Positions 5,797-13,423 of a DNA stretch of 22,901 nt are shown one piece after another. The stretch comes from JADLGJ01 sp031423615 (lineage in GTDB: Bacteria > Omnitrophota > Gorgyraeia > Zapsychrales > JANLHA01). The notes under the pieces were generated by a model that saw only the letters and a list, made by a program, of their open reading frames with translations, was not told the origin of the DNA and ran no database searches. Location of the stretch: positions 1 to 22,901 of the forward strand of contig JANPFV010000101.1 in NCBI GenBank assembly GCA_031423615.1. Direction: 5' to 3'. Position numbers and translations under genes: made by a program. Each line of letters opens with the position of its first letter. Within the stretch, counting starts at the first letter, position 1.

Positions 5797-6663
5797 TTAG
5801 AGGAATTTTTTAAAAAATGAAGGGATTTCGTCGGTGAAATCAACCATCTGCACACCGGCTTCGCTCAAGGCCTGGACCTTGGCTTTAGCGGTCGTGTCCC
5901 CGCCGGAAATGATGGCCCCGGCATGACCCATGCGCTTGCCTTCGGGCGCGGTCTTTCCGGCAATAAAACCGACCATGGGTTTTTTCACATGTTGCTTAAT
6001 ATATTTCGCGGCCAATTGTTCGTCTTCGCCGCCAATTTCGCCGACCATAACAATGCCTTTTGTGTCCGGATCCTTTTCAAAAAGTTCGAGGATATCAATA
6101 AAGCGGGTTCCAATAATAGGATCACCGCCTAAACCGACGCATGTCGATTGACCGATGCCGGCGCGGGTCAAATTGTCAACGACTTCATAGGTCAAAGTTC
6201 CACTACGGGAAACAACCCCAATCGGACCGGACTGATGAATATGTCCCGGCATAATGCCGACTTTGGATTTTCCCGGCGAAATCAATCCCGGACAATTCGG
6301 ACCAATCAGACGAATTTTGGTTTTTTGCAATTCCCGGCTCACTTCCACCATATCAAGGACAGGAACACCTTCCGTGATACAAACAACTAGCTCAATCCCG
6401 GCGGCTATATCTTCCAGCATAGCCTCTTTCGCAAATTTGGCAGGCACATAAATCACCGCGGTATTGGCCCCCGTCTTGTCCTTGGCTTCCGCCACGGAAT
6501 TAAAAACAGGGATCCCGGCGACACTCTGTCCACCCTTTCCCGGCGTCACACCAGCGACGACCTGGGTTCCATATTCCAACATTTTCTGGGCATGAAACGA
6601 GCCGTCCCGGCCGGTGATGCCCTGGACAAGAAGTTTGGTGTTTTCATTAATCAGGATACTCAT
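5797..6663 (-). CDS. sucD: Succinyl-CoA ligase (ADP-forming), alpha subunit
   Basis: With SucC it interconverts succinyl-CoA and succinate with substrate-level phosphorylation. The start MSILINENTKLLVQGITG is the family norm (288 residues); it follows the sucC stop by a single base, so the subunits are translationally coupled. Visible features: the CoA-binding Rossmann N-terminus (QGITGRDGSFH), GPNCPG, the SRSGTLTYE helix and the phosphohistidine loop MGHAGAIISGG, whose His carries the phosphate. Nothing is missing. It implies either an oxidative TCA segment or use in reverse, which cannot be told from the window. Confidence 0.96.
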   Translation of the reverse strand: MSILINENTKLLVQGITGRDGSFHAQKMLEYGTQVVAGVTPGKGGQSVAGIPVFNSVAEAKDKTGANTAVIYVPAKFAKEAMLEDIAAGIELVVCITEGVPVLDMVEVSRELQKTKIRLIGPNCPGLISPGKSKVGIMPGHIHQSGPIGVVSRSGTLTYEVVDNLTRAGIGQSTCVGLGGDPIIGTRFIDILELFEKDPDTKGIVMVGEIGGEDEQLAAKYIKQHVKKPMVGFIAGKTAPEGKRMGHAGAIISGGDTTAKAKVQALSEAGVQMVDFTDEIPSFFKKFL

Positions 6664-6664
6664 G

Positions 6665-7801
6665 TCAATTTTTCTTGGATAATTTAACCGCTTCTTCAAC
6701 GGCAGATCGCATGGTCGGAAAAGAAATAATGTTTACGGTCTGCAAAATTTCCTGGGCTTCTTTTTCATTGGTCCCGATCAAACGGACAGCCATGGGGACC
6801 TGAATATTCAATTCTTTACGCGCCTGCAAAATGCCGTTGGCTATGTCATCGCAGCGGGTGATTCCGCCGAAAATATTGATCAAAATAGATTTCACATTCG
6901 GATTGCGCAAAATAATTTTCAAGGCATTGAGGACCTTGGCGGGATTGGAACTGCCTCCCACGTCCAGAAAATTGGCCGGTTCTCCGCCGAGGAGTTTAAT
7001 TGTGTCCATGGTGGCCATGGCGAGACCTGCGCCATTGACAATGCATCCCACATGGCCGTCCATTTTCACAAAGCTCAAGTTGAGATTCTTGGCTTCGGTT
7101 TCATCCGCATCTTCGTAAGCCGCATCGCGGAGCGTTTCTAATTCCGGATGACGATACAAAGCATTATCATCAAAATTGATCTTGGCATCCGCGGCAAACC
7201 ACTGTCCTTTTTCATCCTTGACCAGCGGATTAATCTCAGCCAAAGCACAGTCGTGGGTAAAAAAAACCGTGACCAACTTTTGCAAAATATCGGTGGCCTT
7301 TTTCTGGTCATCGGCATCCGAAAATATCGATGTGATAAACTCCGGCCAGCGAGACGCATCAATTATTTTCTGACCATTCAGATAAAATTTCTTAATCGCG
7401 TGCGAATGAGTCTTGGCAGTTTCTTCAATATCGACCCCGCCTTCGGCGCTCGCGATCAAAACCACATCCCCTTTAATATTATCGATTGTGACAGCGGCAT
7501 AAAATTCTTTTGCAATGTGCAGGGCCGGAACGACAAAAATCTTTTCAACGGAATACCCCTTGATCTTCAACGAGTGAATACGGTTGAAATGTTCCTGAAA
7601 TTCCCCTTCATTCTTAACAACCTTAACTCCGCCCGCTTTCCCGCGACCGCCGACAAGAACCTGCGACTTAAGGACGACCGGGAATCCCAAACGCTGGGCG
7701 ATCGCCAGACCTTCGGCGGCGTTGGAGGCAATTTCACCGCCGGGGGTCGGCATACCGGCATTTTTAAACAGTTGTATCGCCTGATATTCTTGAATTTTCA
7801 T
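6665..7801 (-). CDS. sucC: Succinyl-CoA ligase (ADP-forming), beta subunit
   Basis: ATP-grasp beta subunit of 378 residues starting MKIQEYQAIQLFKNAG, the usual opening with a helix that docks on the alpha subunit. Key segments: KSQVLVGGRGKAGGVK (nucleotide-binding strand and glycine loop), ALAEINPLV (metal-binding Glu/Asn), IVNGAGLAMATMD, FLDVGGSS, and NIFGGITRCDDIANGI, which contacts the phosphohistidine of SucD. It is first in the operon, 29 bases or so after the predicted start of transcription. Only a weak GAGAA precedes the start; an in-frame TTG five codons upstream is less likely. Confidence 0.96.
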   Translation of the reverse strand: MKIQEYQAIQLFKNAGMPTPGGEIASNAAEGLAIAQRLGFPVVLKSQVLVGGRGKAGGVKVVKNEGEFQEHFNRIHSLKIKGYSVEKIFVVPALHIAKEFYAAVTIDNIKGDVVLIASAEGGVDIEETAKTHSHAIKKFYLNGQKIIDASRWPEFITSIFSDADDQKKATDILQKLVTVFFTHDCALAEINPLVKDEKGQWFAADAKINFDDNALYRHPELETLRDAAYEDADETEAKNLNLSFVKMDGHVGCIVNGAGLAMATMDTIKLLGGEPANFLDVGGSSNPAKVLNALKIILRNPNVKSILINIFGGITRCDDIANGILQARKELNIQVPMAVRLIGTNEKEAQEILQTVNIISFPTMRSAVEEAVKLSKKN

Positions 7802-7836
7802 GAAAGAAATTCTCAAAAGTTTTATAAGTTTTAAAA

Positions 7837-7865
7837 AGCATACTCTCGCAATAATCTGTTGTCAA
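7837..7865 (-). promoter_or_regulatory. Sigma70-type promoter of sucCD operon
   Basis: TTGACA (7865-7860), 17-base spacer, TATGCT (7842-7837). It lies between the end of the peptidoglycan-binding protein gene and sucC, and so separates two transcription units. Confidence 0.7.
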
Positions 7866-7874
7866 AAGAAAAGA

Positions 7875-8414
7875 TCACTCTAGATACTGGGCCAATTCCC
7901 GCATGGTCTTTAAACCGACCCGCCCGTCGGGATTGAGCCCTTTGGCCTTCTGAAATTTTTTAAGAGCTTCCCAGGTCTTTTCTCCCGCCCGGTCGTCTAA
8001 CTTGCCCGGATCAAAACCTGCGGCTTTGAGCGCCTGCTGGACGGCGAGAATATGAAGCTTGCCATCTTGGATCAAACCGATGTCCTCATGAAACTCAAGT
8101 TTCCCCCAAGTCGCATAATCGATAAACCGAGTGACCTTAAGGTCATTGTCTTCTTGAAATTTACCAATAGCAATGCGGGTATTGCTGCCCAAAGTCCCGT
8201 CGGGATTCCCTACGCTGTAACCGTACAGCTTTAAAAGGGTTTGCGCCTTCTTGACTTTTTCATTGGACTCCATGGGAATGACAGGACCGATAATGTCCTT
8301 TTCTTCCGCGCCTTCTTTTTGAAGAATACGGTAAATGAAATCACAGCCGGGAAAGGTCAAAATGCAGAAAAAGATTAAAACAAGGGAAAAAGAATATTGA
8401 CGAGCAATGATCAT
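7875..8414 (-). CDS. Secreted protein with two peptidoglycan-binding domains, possible lipoprotein
   Basis: A 179-residue protein. Residues 1-23 form a hydrophobic export signal ending LTFPGC; Cys24 could be lipidated, although Phe-Pro before Gly-Cys is an unusual lipobox. Two PG_binding_1 repeats follow, at about 52-107 (KKAQTLLKLYGY...DGTLGSNTRIAIGKFQ) and 122-177 (AVQQALKAAGFD...AGEKTWEALKKFQKAKGL). These helical modules usually anchor proteins to the cell wall; no catalytic domain is attached. The start overlaps the upstream stop by four bases (ATGA), so it is coupled to the pseudo-receiver gene. It ends a run from the YkgJ-like gene and is followed by the sucC promoter. Confidence 0.8.
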   Translation of the reverse strand: MIIARQYSFSLVLIFFCILTFPGCDFIYRILQKEGAEEKDIIGPVIPMESNEKVKKAQTLLKLYGYSVGNPDGTLGSNTRIAIGKFQEDNDLKVTRFIDYATWGKLEFHEDIGLIQDGKLHILAVQQALKAAGFDPGKLDDRAGEKTWEALKKFQKAKGLNPDGRVGLKTMRELAQYLE

Positions 8415-8932
8415 CGCATCTTTCCAAGTAAAGGCTCCAGCTTAGAATAAAATGACCAGGCGGAATATAAGCCAATGTAGGTCACTGCACCCACATCTCT
8501 ACATTTGAATAAGACCTCATCGAGGTCGGGGATCATCGGGCCGGCCGGGTTTAAGGCGTCCTCATTCATTTCGCTTTTGTACAGAATAACCTGGGCCTTC
8601 TCCCAAAGCCGGCTTGTGGGGCTCTCTAAGGCCGCATTGATTTTTCGCGCATAATTCTTAATCCATAAAAACACCACCTTAACGATTTCCTCAATGGGGC
8701 TGCGGGTCACGCCATTGATTTCCAAGAAAATCATGTCGGGGTCATGCTTAGACAACGCGGCCAGTAAATCTTTCTCGTCGGTAATTCCCCAGGCCAAGAA
8801 TTTTTTTCTAGAAAGCTGCTCCGTCATTTGTTTGACCAGTTTGACCTGCGAACCAAAAACGACAGCCCGCAACGGATCAGGTTTTGGGCTGGCCTCGGCA
8901 TTTTGCGATATATCTTCAAATTCCGCATTCAT
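8411..8932 (-). CDS. Receiver-like protein of unknown function, copy 2
   Basis: A 173-residue protein with no signal peptide. Its first part (RAVVFGSQVKLVKQMTEQL... HDPDMIFLEING) has the strand-helix-strand rhythm of a response-regulator receiver, but the phosphoacceptor position reads FLEIN, a Glu instead of Asp, and the usual N-terminal acidic pair is missing. The second half (IEEIVKVVFLWIKNYARKIN, LWEKAQVILYKSE, TYIGLYSAWSFYSKL) matches the neighbouring protein closely, so the pair arose by duplication. A pseudo-receiver or phosphomimetic role is an inference. It starts ten bases after its paralogue and overlaps the following peptidoglycan-binding gene. Confidence 0.75.
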   Translation of the reverse strand: MNAEFEDISQNAEASPKPDPLRAVVFGSQVKLVKQMTEQLSRKKFLAWGITDEKDLLAALSKHDPDMIFLEINGVTRSPIEEIVKVVFLWIKNYARKINAALESPTSRLWEKAQVILYKSEMNEDALNPAGPMIPDLDEVLFKCRDVGAVTYIGLYSAWSFYSKLEPLLGKMR

Positions 8933-8942
8933 AAAAATATTC

Positions 8943-9440
8943 CTATTCTAAAAACATCCGGATTTGCGACAAAAAAGACAAGGAAGAATACAACCCGATA
9001 TATTTGACATCACCCACCAGTAAACATTTGCGGACAATCTCATCAGTATCCGCCATTTCCGCTGTCAACGAGATAGCGGACGTGATCTCGCTTTCGCTTT
9101 TAAAAAGAAGGACTTTGGAATGTTCCCACAGATATTGACTGGGGCTGTTTAAAGCTTTATTGATACTCCGCGCGCGGCCTCGCATCCAGGCAAAAACATC
9201 GGAAACAAGACCCTCAATGGCCCGGGTCATCGGAGCATTAATTTCAATCAAAATCAATTCCGGATCAAAATCAGCAAGCGCTCGCGGCCATCTCTTTTCA
9301 TCTTCAACAAGCCATGTCCGCACATTTCTTTTTTCCAGCTGTTGGACAATTTGCTTACCAACAGATTTATGCACACAAAAAACCAAAACCTTTTTAGGGC
9401 CGCCGGTGTCGAATGGTTTTTTCTTGCCAACCTTTGTCAT
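8943..9440 (-). CDS. Receiver-like protein of unknown function, copy 1
   Basis: A 165-residue paralogue of the next gene. The segment KKVLVFCVHKSVGKQIVQQL ... FDPELILIEINAP looks like a receiver core with Glu at the phosphoacceptor position. The conserved C-terminal block includes RARSINKALNSP, LWEHSKVLLFKSE, CLLVGDVKYIGLYSSLSF. That KYIGLY block takes the place of the region around the conserved receiver Lys, but I cannot confirm the fold by eye. It lies 29 bases after corA. I know no named family for it. Confidence 0.75.
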   Translation of the reverse strand: MTKVGKKKPFDTGGPKKVLVFCVHKSVGKQIVQQLEKRNVRTWLVEDEKRWPRALADFDPELILIEINAPMTRAIEGLVSDVFAWMRGRARSINKALNSPSQYLWEHSKVLLFKSESEITSAISLTAEMADTDEIVRKCLLVGDVKYIGLYSSLSFLSQIRMFLE

Positions 9441-9469
9441 GGTGCAAATATATTATCCCAACCCTCACT

Positions 9470-10537
9470 TTAAAACCACTTCTTTCTTTTGAAATATGTC
9501 ACCATTCCGACGGTAATTATGATCATTACCCCCCACAACACATAATAACCCCATCTCCATTCCAGTTCCGGCATCACTTTAAAATTCATCCCATAAACAC
9601 CGACAATAAATGTCAAAGGAATAAAAATCGTAGAAAACATCGTAAGAATTTTCATGACTTCATTGAGGCGTGTGCTAACCGAAGAAAGATAAACATCCTG
9701 CAAACCGTTTAAAATATCGCGAAATGATTCTACCGTATCGAGGACCTGAATGGCATGGTCGTAAATATCGCGGAAATACGGTTCGCTGGTTTTTTCGATC
9801 AAAGGAGATTCTGAGTGGGACAATTCAAAAAGCAACTCCCGCAAGGGCCAAATCTGCCGGCGAAGAGAAATAATATCGCGTTTCAATTCATGGGTCTGCC
9901 GGGGAATCATCGTATTGGGGTCGGTCAAAATCTTACTTTCAACTTCTTCGATCTTGTCGCCGAGCTTTTCTAATACCAGGTAATAATGATCCACGACAGA
10001 ATCCATGAGTGCAAAAACCAAATAGTCCGATTTAAATTTTCTGATCCTTCCTTTACCTTCCCGGATGCGCTGGCGGATGGTTTCAAAAACATCCCGGTTT
10101 GGTTCTTCTTGAAAAGAAAGGACAAAATTTGTACCCAGGACCAGACTCACTTGCTCTGAAACAATGTCGCCTTTGTCCCCCCAAGAATAGATCATTTTAA
10201 AAACAATGAAAAGATAGTCCCCGAAGTCCTCCATTTTAGGACGCTGGGCCGTATTGACAATGTCCTCCAAGACCAATGGATCAATCCCAAAAATCTCGCC
10301 AATCTTGGCAATAGTTTCCACATCATGAAGACCATCGACATTAAGCCATGTGACTGTAGGTTTATCTTTATAGGGTTTAAGGTCATCGAACGTCGTCACC
10401 GGCCGTTCTTCATAATGCCCCGCGTCATAGTCAAAAAGTCTGATCTGTATGGCCATGGCATCTTTTTTGCCGATATGGACCATGGTGCCAGGGTCCAAAC
10501 CTATTTTCTTTGAAACTCGTTTAAGATAACGTGCCAT
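9470..10537 (-). CDS. corA: CorA family magnesium/divalent cation transporter
   Basis: Pentameric inner-membrane Mg2+ channel, 355 residues. A cytoplasmic alpha/beta domain with a long stalk helix precedes two C-terminal membrane segments (about 295-318 and 328-347). The selectivity signature YGMNF lies at the end of the first, followed by the periplasmic loop MPELEW and the basic tail KRKKWF. I chose the ATG giving MARYLKRVSKKIG, with AAAGGG upstream; a TTG two codons earlier is in frame. It lies 36 bases after the TamB-like gene, within the same run. Confidence 0.95.
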   Translation of the reverse strand: MARYLKRVSKKIGLDPGTMVHIGKKDAMAIQIRLFDYDAGHYEERPVTTFDDLKPYKDKPTVTWLNVDGLHDVETIAKIGEIFGIDPLVLEDIVNTAQRPKMEDFGDYLFIVFKMIYSWGDKGDIVSEQVSLVLGTNFVLSFQEEPNRDVFETIRQRIREGKGRIRKFKSDYLVFALMDSVVDHYYLVLEKLGDKIEEVESKILTDPNTMIPRQTHELKRDIISLRRQIWPLRELLFELSHSESPLIEKTSEPYFRDIYDHAIQVLDTVESFRDILNGLQDVYLSSVSTRLNEVMKILTMFSTIFIPLTFIVGVYGMNFKVMPELEWRWGYYVLWGVMIIITVGMVTYFKRKKWF

Positions 10538-10573
10538 TCCCAACCCTTTCTGGAATCCAGCGAAAACAACTCA

Positions 10574-11863
10574 TCAAAATTGTGTCCGGTATTTCAAGTA
10601 AACCTTATCATCCGTCTTGGTCGGCTCGTTGAAATGTTCCTGATTGCGGAATTGATAAAGCTCCTTGTCCACTTCGACGGAGAGATGATGGTTCAGTTTC
10701 CATTCCGCACCCAAGGTATGCTTAATTTCCGATGTGGCCGGGTCAGTGCCTTGCTGCTCGACCTGATAACCTACGTCCAAAAAATCGGCCAATTCTTTTT
10801 TGACGCCTATGCCGGCAACATCTTTATCATAAATAATAGAAATGTCCTTAATCCCCAATTTTTGTGCCAGCCGGCCCCCTTCGCCGCCCAATAAAAGATA
10901 ATCGATCAGATCTTTCGCCAAATCCGGCGTGAGCCTCTTTTGGTCTACGGACGTTTGGACCACTTCCATATTTTTTCCCGTTAAAAACATGATCATGAGG
11001 ATTTCTTGTGCCACCGGCGGGTTAGAACTGAATTTCCATTCCGGTGATTGCGGTGTTCCGAGTAAGGCGACATAAATATCAACCTTCCCGATGGAGGCAT
11101 TTCCTTTAATGTCAAAAACCGGTTTGCCAAAACTTTCCGCAAAATAAAGCCGGCTTTCCTCCAGCTTCATCAGCACGTTTTTGGTTTTGACCCGACCCTG
11201 GCTCACCCGTAATTCCCCCGACGGTTTATAGCCTCCGGGGCCCCGTGTAAACAGCAGGGACAGATCGCCCGGCGCATCGCTCATTACAAATTTTGGCATG
11301 ACCAATTGATCTACCGTGAACGTCCCTTTTGCACTCACCGCTTTCAGCGGCCCTTCCAAATAAAGATCAATATTCTTAATGACGCCTTTGGGATTGCTGG
11401 CAATTTTGTTGGGCAGCAAACTTAAAAACTCTTCGATAGAAATATTGCTGGAATAGACATTGGCCGAAAGCTGACCTTTACGGCAATGGCCGGAAAGAAC
11501 AATCGGGTCGCTATACGGCATGAAAAGACGAATATTTTCAAAATCAATTTCGGCGTCCTGCGGATTAAGCGATGTCAGCCGAATGGCCAGACGCTGAATG
11601 CGTATGACCGTGCCGGCAGGAAACCACTTGAGATTTTTCAATTCAATTTGATTCAAAGCCAATTCATGGGAAAGGTCGCCGGTCATTTCTCTGACTTGAA
11701 TATCATCCGCATCAATAAAATCGGGAAGAAACTGCTTTGTCACCATGCGCAGGCCGGGTCGGGTCGCGCTAAAAAAAAGAATCACGCTCATGGCAAGGGT
11801 CATGGCGACACAAATCCAAAGCAAGATTTGATAATATTTTCTTCTTTTATCCGACTTTCTCAT
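10574..11863 (-). CDS. Short TamB/YtfN-like translocation-module protein
   Basis: A 429-residue protein with one N-terminal membrane anchor (about 11-32), a beta-rich middle and a C-terminal region like the DUF490 domain of TamB. Diagnostic stretches are GTPQSPEWKFSSNPPVAQEI followed by LMIMFLTGKN, and a final segment of alternating residues ending VYLKYRTQF. Full TamB proteins are roughly three times longer, so this is either a minimal member or a split version. TamB-like proteins span the periplasm and help move outer-membrane proteins or lipids. The gene overlaps the YkgJ-like gene by 17 bases, implying coupled translation. Confidence 0.75.
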   Translation of the reverse strand: MRKSDKRRKYYQILLWICVAMTLAMSVILFFSATRPGLRMVTKQFLPDFIDADDIQVREMTGDLSHELALNQIELKNLKWFPAGTVIRIQRLAIRLTSLNPQDAEIDFENIRLFMPYSDPIVLSGHCRKGQLSANVYSSNISIEEFLSLLPNKIASNPKGVIKNIDLYLEGPLKAVSAKGTFTVDQLVMPKFVMSDAPGDLSLLFTRGPGGYKPSGELRVSQGRVKTKNVLMKLEESRLYFAESFGKPVFDIKGNASIGKVDIYVALLGTPQSPEWKFSSNPPVAQEILMIMFLTGKNMEVVQTSVDQKRLTPDLAKDLIDYLLLGGEGGRLAQKLGIKDISIIYDKDVAGIGVKKELADFLDVGYQVEQQGTDPATSEIKHTLGAEWKLNHHLSVEVDKELYQFRNQEHFNEPTKTDDKVYLKYRTQF

Positions 11864-12449
11864 TTTGTATATACCATCCGACTTTTTCTAAAGCTATCTT
11901 AACAGCCTCATTAATCGGAAGTTGTTCCTTTCCTAAATATGGATCAAGACTAAAAACCCGCAACGCGTAATCCTGCATGGCCGGTGCCGGTAAACTTCCA
12001 TCCCGAAGACGCTGACTGGTCTGGTCGATTTCGGTCGCGCAAACTTTTTTCATCGTCGGACAAGTGACAATCTGCGACTGTCCATTTTTATTCCTCTTGG
12101 TTGAGTAACCAAAAAGGCGGCAAATCAAAGGCCGCCATCGATACACCGAACATCGGCCGTGGCCGGCGCGCAAAGGATCGGGCTGATAAAAAACACACGT
12201 TTTTGAAACTGCACAACGAGAAATTTTAAGAAGAGCGTTTTTGGCCTCGTCCTCCTGCCACAACGCATACGCTAAAGGCAGGACTTCAAGAACCGTGGCA
12301 AAAACATTGGGATTATCGCAACAGCGGCCGCAACCCTTGGCACATCTTAACAAACTCGCGGCTCTAAACTCTTCAATTTCTCCGTCGAGCTTTTCATAGA
12401 TATGCAGGACATCGTCCACTTTCTCCGTAATGTGAGTCGGGATGGCCAT
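11847..12449 (-). CDS. YkgJ-like CxxxCxxCC metal-binding domain protein
   Basis: A cytosolic protein of about 200 residues with the Zn/Fe-chelating cluster of the YkgJ family. C36-x3-C40-x2-C43-C44 is followed by Cys residues around 77-84 and the signature CSVYRWRPLICRLFG, then VTCPTMKK. The biochemical role of this family is not settled; oxidoreductase or metal-cofactor roles are proposed. I prefer the internal ATG (MAIPTHITEK); a start 21 codons upstream is open but has an unconvincing sequence. Its 3' end overlaps the TamB-like gene. Confidence 0.8.
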   Translation of the reverse strand: MAIPTHITEKVDDVLHIYEKLDGEIEEFRAASLLRCAKGCGRCCDNPNVFATVLEVLPLAYALWQEDEAKNALLKISRCAVSKTCVFYQPDPLRAGHGRCSVYRWRPLICRLFGYSTKRNKNGQSQIVTCPTMKKVCATEIDQTSQRLRDGSLPAPAMQDYALRVFSLDPYLGKEQLPINEAVKIALEKVGWYIQNEKVG

Positions 12450-12603
12450 AAAATATTTGCCACGATAAGAAAAAGACCATCGCCAGGGCGGCAAGCCGGA
12501 AATATTCGACAAAATCAGGAATGGTTAAGAATCGACCGCCCGCAGAGGGCCACAATTCAGGCGACGGGACAAATCACCTCAGGCGAATGATCAAAAACGG
12601 CAA

Positions 12604-12699
12604 TCAATGACAACCGCAGGATGATGATCCACAGGACGAACTTGTCATGACTTTTTTCGGCGCTTTTTTAACGGGTTTCTTTGCTTTTTTGGTCGCCAT
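12604..12699 (-). CDS. 31-residue Lys-rich peptide with C-terminal Cys cluster
   Basis: A tiny gene with an excellent ribosome-binding site (GAGGAGGAATTAA before the ATG). The product begins MATKKAKKPVKKAPKK, a basic Lys/Ala/Pro head, and ends SSSCGSSSCGCH, three Cys and a terminal His. That tail could bind a metal ion or be a target for modification. It lies 30 bases after the stop of the peptidoglycan-binding lipoprotein gene and is probably cotranscribed with it. No family is recognised. The strength of the ribosome-binding site and the non-random composition are the grounds for calling it real. Confidence 0.65.
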   Translation of the reverse strand: MATKKAKKPVKKAPKKVMTSSSCGSSSCGCH

Positions 12700-12729
12700 T
12701 TAATTCCTCCTCAAAAGAATTTCAAATGA

Positions 12730-13194
12730 TCAATTTGAGATCGGGGCAGAATCCATTGCTTCACTATGGGCGCCACGAAGATAAGAAGAAAGTTTTTTCC
12801 AGGTTCGGGCCCCCACTTTTCCATCCGGGCTTAAACCGCTCTGGGTCTGAAAATCACGGATGGCTTTTTTACTCTTCGGGCCGATGCTGCCGTCGACAGG
12901 CCCCGTATAAACTCCGGCGTTTTTTAAAGCCTGTTGAATGTCTTTATTGTTGGGCTTATCAGTCGAGACCGGACCGGACAATTCGAGCGTTGACGGTTCC
13001 GTGGTGGCCGCGACCGAACCGTTAACCGGTGTGCCTGTCGTATGCGCCTCTAACGTCACCGACTGTGGAGCCAAAATGGCATTTCCTGACAAAATTTGAT
13101 CCGGTGGCAAGGACATGGCTTCTTCTTTTTTTTGACAGCCGGCGGTAAAAACAAGGACGACGACGACAAGGACGGACGCTTTTAACGTGTTCAT
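12730..13194 (-). CDS. Peptidoglycan-binding lipoprotein
   Basis: A 154-residue protein with a lipoprotein signal (VLVFTAGC, Cys20), a flexible Thr/Ser/Pro-rich linker to about residue 82, then one PG_binding_1 module (KDIQQALKNAGVYTGPVDGSIG to WKKLSSYL, about 84-140). It is likely anchored in the outer membrane and tethered to the wall. It resembles the protein at 7875-8414 but has one module instead of two. It is first in its operon, behind a good sigma70 promoter and a leader of about 94 bases. No enzyme domain is present. Confidence 0.85.
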   Translation of the reverse strand: MNTLKASVLVVVVLVFTAGCQKKEEAMSLPPDQILSGNAILAPQSVTLEAHTTGTPVNGSVAATTEPSTLELSGPVSTDKPNNKDIQQALKNAGVYTGPVDGSIGPKSKKAIRDFQTQSGLSPDGKVGARTWKKLSSYLRGAHSEAMDSAPISN

Positions 13195-13294
13195 TTGAAT
13201 CTCGACTTTCTTTTACAGGAGAGGAAAAATTCTGGCTCTGCTGAGGTTAAAATTTATTTATCCTAAAGACTATAAAATTTTGTGCAATGCGGTA

Positions 13295-13322
13295 ATTCTA
13301 TCGAAAATATAACAAATGTCAA
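13295..13322 (-). promoter_or_regulatory. Sigma70-type promoter for the lipoprotein/31-aa peptide genes
   Basis: TTGACA (13322-13317), 16-base spacer, TAGAAT (13300-13295). Predicted start near 13288. The rest of the 13195-13423 interval, divergent with dedA, shows no gene. Confidence 0.6.
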
Positions 13323-13407
13323 CTCCCTAACAGCCAAATGTAGCCAATGGGGACCTTCGGCAGGCTTCTTATTATCCTATTTTGTCATGGCGAAATTTTA
13401 TTTTGGT

Positions 13408-13416
13408 TGCTATGAT
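13408..13416 (+). promoter_or_regulatory. Extended -10 element at the dedA start
   Basis: TGC-TATGAT on plus matches an extended -10. It ends seven bases before the ATG at 13424, so the transcript could begin at the start codon; no Shine-Dalgarno is visible there. No clear -35. Confidence 0.4.
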
Positions 13417-13423
13417 GCTGGCC

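Noticed and set aside
7148..7834. Long plus-strand reading frame (228 codons) opposite sucC
   Set aside because: Antisense shadow of sucC, whose motifs are unambiguous.
12513..12603. CGCCTGA direct repeats and a short GCCC/GGGC hairpin between the 31-aa gene and the YkgJ-like gene
   Set aside because: Too short and lacking a T-run; chance is sufficient.
13382..13423. TTG start for dedA 14 codons upstream
   Set aside because: The extra residues do not match DedA proteins, and the extended -10 box lies inside that stretch.
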